DNA of 64,000 nt from Antedon mediterranea (Eukaryota; Echinodermata; Crinoidea; Comatulida; Antedonidae). Positions 57,428 through 64,000 of the stretch are shown here, in pieces. The notes under the pieces are model-generated. The model saw nothing but the letters and a program-made list of their open reading frames with translations, had not been told where the DNA came from and made no database searches. Position 1 is the stretch's first letter; every line of letters begins with the position of its first letter. The stretch lies in assembly GCF_964355755.1 (NCBI RefSeq), contig NC_092676.1, forward strand, positions 1,472,288-1,536,287, in the 5' to 3' direction. The position numbers and the translations under genes were made by a program.

Positions 57428-59114
57428 ACAATTTAATTATTTGTCACCGTCAACATAATATGCAGCTGTTGTTTTTTTTCCCAGCTATTTTAAATAATAA
57501 TAATAGGATCAATTTGATTATTTTACTAAAAACAAGGAAATTCACCATATTATTTTTGCTTAGAAAGTAAATCATTGAAACTTGAAATTGAGAATAATAT
57601 TAAAGTTCAACATAGAATGATAGCTGGCTTACTTCACATTTTTTTGGAGTTTTATATTATCATATAGTAATCTACTATTCAAACATTATCAACAATTCTC
57701 TTTTCTTATTTTATTATTCTCAAGCAACTGAAACAAATTCATATAAATAGTAATATTTTTGTTGATATTTCATTATGATATCAACCATTTGTTAATGGTC
57801 TCACCCAATTTATCTCCCATAGAACCAATTAATCAGCTTTGCGGACAGAACAAACGTTGGACTACAGACTATAGTTTTCCTTTTTCATTGCATTTGGAAT
57901 AAAGCACACTCAGCTCCCATTGTATAAGCAATACACAAACGCAAGTAATAATAGGCCAACTATATAAAAAAAATGCTCTCAAATTCAAATTTTGTATCAA
58001 GTAGAAATAGAAAAAGAAACATAGTTGTCTATAGTTATTCCAACTGGGATTTTTCAATTATAGTTTACCACGTTATAATCTGCTTTTGCTTTTGCTAGAT
58101 CAATAAAATACATTGTCGCGGAAGCTAGCAGCTGTCACTATAATGAAAACATTTTGGAAAGTCCAACTGAACTATTTTTGGAATATGACATCATCCCTTT
58201 CAGGCTCCGTTGAGTAAACATTTTTGATTTTATAAATGGGACTCGTTTCTGCTGCGAGAAAATGCAGTAAAGAGGAAAATACTGCAGTATGTGTATGAAT
58301 TACCTTTATTTTTGGCAGCAGGAACAAGACAAATTTTAAATAGCTGTTTAAATGGTGCTCTCAAAATAATAAAAACATTCATACACATCCAAGGGTAATG
58401 TCAATTAAACGGTTCATACTGTAAAAAGATCTACAACAAATCTTGATGTTTTGTCCGCCTGAGCATATTGCATTTTTATGTAAAATATATAGATATTTAC
58501 ATAAAACAGATCATGGCCCAAACTTTTTAGCATAAATCTCAATTTCCAGGCATTTATATTTGCTTAATATTAAAGAAAATATTTTTAGCATTTTGTATAT
58601 AAATTGTGATTGTCAAAAATGTTTAGGTCAATAACTATATTATCAGTCAGAAATGTTGGCCAACTCTGACGTAATTGTACTGAATGCTCATATGTTGGTG
58701 AAGTATCCACTGCTTCATTGGGCTTTTAAATATACTAAGGTTGAACTATAAAAGCCAGGCTTTAAATTAAAGTTTTCGCAAAGTGTTTCAGTCACACTAA
58801 CATTCAGGACAATACACAAAACAATAGCAATAGTGGTAATCTATTGAATAATGGACTAATCGACTAACTATGTACTTACACAGTTGCCACATCCCAATGT
58901 ATAACCATCTTCATTAAGTACAAATAACCTTATAAAATGCAACTTCAAATTGTCAAAATTATTACCAAAAAAATCCCAAACTTTATGGTAAAACATTCAG
59001 CATACAAAAGTATTTAGGTATCTGCTTATGAGAAATTTCACCACAGGCAGAATCGATTGTAGATTTTCATGAAATTTAGATAGCTCACAGATGTTCTTTT
59101 TGTTTTTTACACAG
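57428..59114. other. Interval before TRIM copy 4 with both upstream blocks
   Basis: A CCAAT-type block (AGAACCAATTAATCAGCTTT, 57821-57840) is followed by CATTGCATTTGGAATAAAG and ACAAAC/GCAAGT near 57940, where copy 3 has GTAAGT, so this would be a rarer GC donor. The kappaB-like block is at 58147-58166 (ATTTTGGAAAGTCCAACTGA) with ATGACATCATCCC after it. The acceptor TTTTTTACACAG ends at 59114. Confidence 0.5.
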
Positions 59115-61268
59115 ATGTCAGAACAAAAGGCATTGCAATTTTTAGACAAAACTGATCTTGAATGTGCAATCTGTCTAGAAAGACTGACAGAACCAAAAAC
59201 ACTTGAGTGTCTCCATAGTTACTGTCTTCATTGCCTGCATAGTTTCATTGAAAAATATGGGAAAATAAAGTGTCCAAAATGCTGTAAGATGCATGATGAT
59301 GAGTTAAATCAAGTTGATTTGAAAAATCTTACTACTAATGAAATGTTAAGTTATCAGCTTGAGTATGTTAAGAAAATTGAAACTAAAAAACCACAAACAT
59401 GTTTAAGCTGTGATGATCAACCTGAATACTACTGCTCTGAATGTCAAATTTATCAATGTGGACAATGTATCCAACAGCATAAAATAATCCCTGTACTGAA
59501 AGATCACTCACTGTACACACTGGACGAAAATGATCTGCCGAATAAATGTAAATATCACAGAGATTGCATGCTTGAATTTTGTTGTAGAACTTGCACCAAA
59601 AGTGGATGCAAGAAATGTGAACATGTTCTTTGTTGTTATCAAAATGAACATAATGTGATTCCATTCAAGATTGCTGTAGATGAGTTTAATCAAAATGCTA
59701 CAAAAGTTAAACAAACTGCTGAAGAAATAAAAAAAAGTTCTGACTTTGAATCTAGAATACAGATATGCAGAACAGCAATTGATTTACAAGAAAAAAACAT
59801 TATGAAAAAGATTCAGGAGAAAAGCAGAGCAATGATGACAGATCTTGACAAAATTGAAAAAGAAAATAAAGAAGTTGTTAAGGATGTTGTTAAACAAATT
59901 GATGCAAGGTTGACAAAAGTAAATGAGATGTTGCCATTATTGAATAGAAGAAACAAACCAGATGAAACAGAAACACTTAAATCTCATGAGGCAAATATCA
60001 ATGCTTTGAATGAAGAAGTTTTGGAAGCAAATTTTGATGAATCAATTTTTAAAATAAATGTGCCTAGTTTCCTTCCATCTAAAAACTTGGATAATGTGAT
60101 AAATTTAGAAGGTATTGGTAAAATTGTGAATGTTAAAAGTGCATATGAAATTGCGGAAGGTGATGAATCTATTACAGTCACAAAGGGACAGCCATTTGAA
60201 GTGAAAGCTGTTTCAAATTCAGTAGGAAGTGATGCATCTCTATTGTCTGCCACTATATTTAATGAATCAGGTGAAGAATCGGCCATTGAAGTAAAAGACC
60301 AGGGAAGTGGAGATTACAAAGTAACAGGAAGATGCCCTAAAGAAGGAGATTGGAAGATGATGATCACTGCTAGAGGAGAACAAATCAAAGGATCACCAGT
60401 GGATATCAAGGTGGAAGCACTAGGACTTGTACACACCATTGATAACATAACAGATCTTAAAACAGATATACAAGACCTAGCAATGGATCTGAGCAATGTA
60501 GAAGATGTCATACTAGATAAAGATGGATGTATAATTGTATCTAGTCATAGTAAATATTTATTGAAGTTCAACAAAGAATATTCATTTATTGGTAAAATAG
60601 AGGTACCTGAAAATATACAGGTTGATCAGATGCATCAGATGGGTGATGGTCACATTGTGTATCCTGATACATTAAACAAAACTGTTGTCATGTGTAATGA
60701 TCAATTTCAACAAATTATTCGTACATTTTGTAAGGGAACATTAAAAGAACCACGTGGACTGGCAGTAAATAAGGAAACTAGAACAATGTATGTTGCAGAT
60801 AGTGAATGTCATTGTGTGTTTAAATTTAATGTTGGTAATGGTGCACTTCTTGGTCAAATTGGGTCATATGGTATCAAAGGCGGCTATATGAATCGACCAT
60901 ATGATGTTACACTAACAAAGGAGGGTAACTTGATAGTGACTGACAGTGGAAATCACAGAATACAAATGTTTGATGGAAATGATAAGTTTATGAGAATTCT
61001 TATATGCAGAGGTAAAGAAGATGGCCATGTTAATTTTCCAAAATATGTAGCCATAGATTCTGAAGAAAACATACTGGTATCAAGTGATAGTAAAGTACAA
61101 TTATTTGATAAAAATGGGGTTTTTATTAAACAAATACTTGGAGATAATCGCCCTGAAGGAATTGAAGTAATATCTAATCAACCAAGAAGAGTAGGTGTAT
61201 TATTAAACACGCAACCTTTAAAAGCATTTCTTATAAGCAGTAGTAAATTTACTATATATAATTATTAA
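59115..61268 (+). CDS. TRIM-NHL family copy 4, intact
   Basis: Predicted RING E3 ubiquitin ligase, 717 aa from the ATG just after CACAG (an upstream in-frame ATG at 59091 lies within the polypyrimidine tract and is less likely). It has a complete C3HC4 RING (LECAICLERLTEPKTLECLH...KCPKC), two B-boxes, a coiled coil about 14 residues shorter than in copy 3 (the DKLKAARGIITKQ segment is missing), a filamin-type Ig domain (KEGDWKMMITARGEQIKGS) and NHL repeats (TMYVADSECHCVFKF, NLIVTDSGNHRIQMFD, NILVSSDSKVQLFDKNG). The tail before IYNY is longer and unlike the others (LNTQPLKAFLISSSKFT). It is very similar to copy 3 over the RING, indicating recent duplication or gene conversion. Confidence 0.92.
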   Translation: MSEQKALQFLDKTDLECAICLERLTEPKTLECLHSYCLHCLHSFIEKYGKIKCPKCCKMHDDELNQVDLKNLTTNEMLSYQLEYVKKIETKKPQTCLSCDDQPEYYCSECQIYQCGQCIQQHKIIPVLKDHSLYTLDENDLPNKCKYHRDCMLEFCCRTCTKSGCKKCEHVLCCYQNEHNVIPFKIAVDEFNQNATKVKQTAEEIKKSSDFESRIQICRTAIDLQEKNIMKKIQEKSRAMMTDLDKIEKENKEVVKDVVKQIDARLTKVNEMLPLLNRRNKPDETETLKSHEANINALNEEVLEANFDESIFKINVPSFLPSKNLDNVINLEGIGKIVNVKSAYEIAEGDESITVTKGQPFEVKAVSNSVGSDASLLSATIFNESGEESAIEVKDQGSGDYKVTGRCPKEGDWKMMITARGEQIKGSPVDIKVEALGLVHTIDNITDLKTDIQDLAMDLSNVEDVILDKDGCIIVSSHSKYLLKFNKEYSFIGKIEVPENIQVDQMHQMGDGHIVYPDTLNKTVVMCNDQFQQIIRTFCKGTLKEPRGLAVNKETRTMYVADSECHCVFKFNVGNGALLGQIGSYGIKGGYMNRPYDVTLTKEGNLIVTDSGNHRIQMFDGNDKFMRILICRGKEDGHVNFPKYVAIDSEENILVSSDSKVQLFDKNGVFIKQILGDNRPEGIEVISNQPRRVGVLLNTQPLKAFLISSSKFTIYNY

Positions 61269-62440
61269 TTGACATATTCTTTTCAATATTCTAAAAAGAA
61301 TCACTTTTCAGTCAAACTAGCAAGGAAAAAAAAAATTATCCCAATGAACAGGAACTAAGGTAATCCTCAATGAAAACCAAGAAATACTTAATAAAACTGA
61401 TATTTATTGTCATGAAACTGTATTTCAAATTAAAAGAACATGAAGTAAAAAAAAGAAATATCACACTAATATATTGTAGCAAATGTTACAAACGACAATG
61501 AAGTAAATTTGAAATGGTCAAACATGGGAAATTTTGATTTAAAATACTCTTTTTTGTTACTCCATAAGCTACACATTGATGGCAAAGTAAAAGCTTTCCA
61601 ATTTAAATAACTACACAAAATTATTTTGACAAATGAAAGGTTGTTCAGGATCAGATTAACTGAATCCAACTTGTGTTCCTTTTGTATAAAAAAAAATAAA
61701 GACCAAATACAGTAAGTGGTTAAATCTAAAAAAAAAAAACCTTGTCTGACAGAAAATGTTAATTTTTTGCTTTAAAGGGTTATTGTCCTCATGAAAAAAA
61801 GTTGTTTTTTTCAAATTAGTTTATTGAATATGTCATTTTAATTTTCCCTAATAGATATTCCCTTTGACCAAAAATTGGATAAAAAACAATTATTCACCTG
61901 TAATTTAAAGCAAAAAATAGCTGCCAGCCAATGGGTTTTTGATTGAATTTAACAATTTGTTTTGTCTTTTTATATTAAGTTAAAACAACATTTTTTTGTT
62001 TCTGCAAAAGTGATTCTTTATTAAAACAAAAAAATGGCCTATTCAAAATCTGATTTTATTAATCATCATTTTTCAATTTTTTCGGGAACAATACATCTTT
62101 AAATTACAATTTTTCCAGTAAATATTTGTTTTTTGCTATTCGATGGAATATTTTAAAATGATATTGTAGAATCACATTTGTTTCATGTTATAATGTATTA
62201 TAAATGAAAATGTCATTGTACATTATTTTATATTAGTTATTACAATTTAATTGTTCTCACCATACAATTCAATTAAGGTCTTTTTTATGTGGACAATAAT
62301 AATTACATAATAAATATATTGAAACACTAAATTTATAATCTCTTTTTCTTTCGGGATATGCCAGACATCAATTTAATACTCAACGGCAACAGCTATTGAT
62401 ACTATTATTTTAGTATTGGTTTTACCAATGTTCCTTATAT
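61269..62440. other. Interval after TRIM copy 4
   Basis: AT-rich, without a credible gene. It holds the second family F MITE (61771-62103). Confidence 0.5.
61771..62103. mobile_element. MITE family F copy 2
   Basis: TTTAAAGGGTTATTGTCCTC at the left and GGGAACAATACATCTTTAAA at the right are imperfect complements and match the ends of the 35.2-kb element. The interior is T-rich. Confidence 0.7.
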
Positions 62441-62445
62441 GGAAC

Positions 62446-62857
62446 TGACCAATCAGCTTCAGGAACACACAATATTAACCACAGTTAAGACTTTAGACTT
62501 ACAAATAGTCATGGACCAATGCACACTGCATTGTGAAAGGAAAACTAAGTGTGATAGGCTTATACAGAGTTTTTATTTTTTTGAAATAAAGAAAACATTT
62601 ATTCACAATAACCATGTAAAATGCTATTATACTGTGCACAGTTTTTGTAAAATTTATTATATTATATTTATTGATAAACTTATTTCGTAGGGTTTCAGCA
62701 ACGAAAGAATCTGCATAGTGAATATTTTGGAAAGTCCAATAAAGTATTTTTAGAGTGTGACATCATCACTTCCTTGAAAGTAGCTGCTCACATACATTGC
62801 ATATAGGACCTCCTCACATTTACACCACTATATTTCTAAAATTCATCTTATATTAAC
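62446..62857 (+). promoter_or_regulatory. Fifth TRIM-type upstream region, no body in the window
   Basis: It has the CCAAT block (CTGACCAATCAGCTTCAGG), then TGCACACTGCATTGTGAAAG. The kappaB-like block follows at 62720-62740 (AATATTTTGGAAAGTCCAAT), with GTGTGACATCATCACTTCC, and ends at donor TATTAAC/GTAAGTAT at 62857/62858. Order and spacing match the regions before copies 3 and 4. No RING, B-box or NHL sequence follows before 64000. Confidence 0.55.
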
Positions 62858-62999
62858 GTAAGTATATTATGTACATTATTTTATTGTATACTCTTTTGTT
62901 AAAGTTATTAGTAAAACATGGAGTAAAAAGCATTGCAAATACCTGTTCATTTTATTACTGTACACTATTTATGTTTCGCCGTGACTAAAGATACGGTAC

Positions 63000-64000
63000 C
63001 GTATCCTAACTTCCGTTAGCTAAAGGTACGGTAAAATTGCATTACGTCATAATCAGTCAATGGGGTGCTGGTACGTGTGTGACGTCATCGTATAAGGACT
63101 TTGGATTTATTTTCATATCGCAAAAACAGTGATTTGAACTGCTTAACATTTCTTTATGTTTCATTTATCGCTATTATCGCAGTCGTGTGTGACAAAAACT
63201 AAATGTAGCCTACGTCTGTACATGTTGATTTTGGTTCTAGAATACAGAAAACCGTTTCAAAAGAGGCCTAGGCCTACTTACTACGTACTATAACCTCATT
63301 ATATGAGTTTGTTTGTGTAGAGAAAGCGGTGCCAGGCTGGGGACAGCTGCATGTACGTGTACGCTGATTTCTGTGACTCACTCAGCCCTGGGGCTACTGT
63401 CTAAATCATAGTATTTGAGGGCCCCTTAATGTCCGCATTTGCTTGTTGTTTATGGCTACGGGGGCTCTAGCCCCCTCATCGGGGAGCCTAGCCCCCCCCC
63501 GTCGGGGAACACGGGTACTTTTTGTCGGGGAATATAATATACAGTAAAAAACGTTCGCGTTCACTTCATACAGCGCCTAGAAAACCACGACGTTCCATTG
63601 ACCGTGAGAGTACGTCAGAGGGCTATTATGCACTTTTATGCATTCATTATTGCCAGCGATCTAACTTACTACTAAACATTAGCTAGGTACGCACTTGTCT
63701 GGCGGTATCCCATTGTACGAATCGTTCAACATTGGGTCGAGACGCGTGATATCAAGTTCCATCCAGGGACTGAAATGTGTAATGTAGTTATTTTCCAGGC
63801 GAAGTTTACCGACGGTTTACCGAAGGGAACACGGGTACTTTTTGTCGGGGAATATAATATACAGTAAAAAGCGTTCGCGTTCACTTCGTAGCTAGCTTCA
63901 GCACCTAGAAAACCGCGACTTTTCATTGACCGTGAGAGTACGTCAGAGTGATATTATGCACTTTATATGCATTCATTATTGCCAGCGATCTAACTTACTA
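63000..64000. other. Right edge: 321-bp direct duplication, no gene seen
   Basis: GGGAACACGGGTACTTTTTG starts at about 63505 and again at about 63826, and the following 170 bases match with small indels (GTGAGAGTACGTCAGAG, GCATTCATTATTGCCAGCGA). The second copy runs to the window end, so more units may follow. A CCCCC-rich stretch at 63470-63500 precedes it. The 66-codon frame at 63726-63926 is not conserved-looking. Confidence 0.75.

Overview
The window reads as nuclear DNA of a marine invertebrate deuterostome, most likely an echinoderm. The evidence is AT-rich sequence, intron-split genes with metazoan splice signals, patches rich in TAGGCCTAG-type words, a dissatisfaction-type NR2E receptor of a kind vertebrates lack, a tandem TRIM-NHL family, and dense small inverted-repeat transposons. 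The exact species cannot be told from the sequence. All splice models were assembled by eye from consensus sites, reading phase and family similarity; nothing was aligned or searched.

Layout. 1-5062 is one uninterrupted 25-bp satellite array that runs off the left edge. 6827-11275 (+) is LATS/Warts, the Hippo-pathway kinase, in six coding exons. 12634-14768 is an array of about 285-bp palindrome-rich repeats, followed by a 907-bp transposon-like element with arms of about 250 bp (14894-15800). 21377-16047 (-) is RIOX2/MINA53, a JmjC ribosomal oxygenase in eight exons; one intron holds a 72-bp minisatellite that stays in frame with the upstream exon. CCDC83 (22126-27031, +, ten exons) lies head-to-head with RIOX2 across about 750 bp. 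32341-40996 (+) is a nuclear receptor of the dissatisfaction (dsf) type, in five exons with introns full of MITEs.

From 43.9 kb to the right end there is a tandem family of TRIM-NHL genes on the + strand. Each has a single coding exon whose ATG directly follows a 3' splice site. Copy 1 has lost its RING finger cleanly, copy 2 has a frameshift in an A-run, and copies 3 and 4 are intact. A fifth 5' region at 62.4-62.9 kb has no coding body before the window ends. Related upstream blocks carry a kappaB-like element, ATF/AP-1-like and ETS-like words and a CCAAT box. This suggests an expanding, possibly immune-inducible E3-ligase family, and it is the most interesting system in the window.

The other four genes are single-copy, conserved regulators or ciliary/ribosomal factors with no evident functional link to each other. 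The DNA between and inside them is dominated by at least nine families of short inverted-repeat elements, several flanked by TA duplications, plus tRNA-derived SINE relics and minisatellites.
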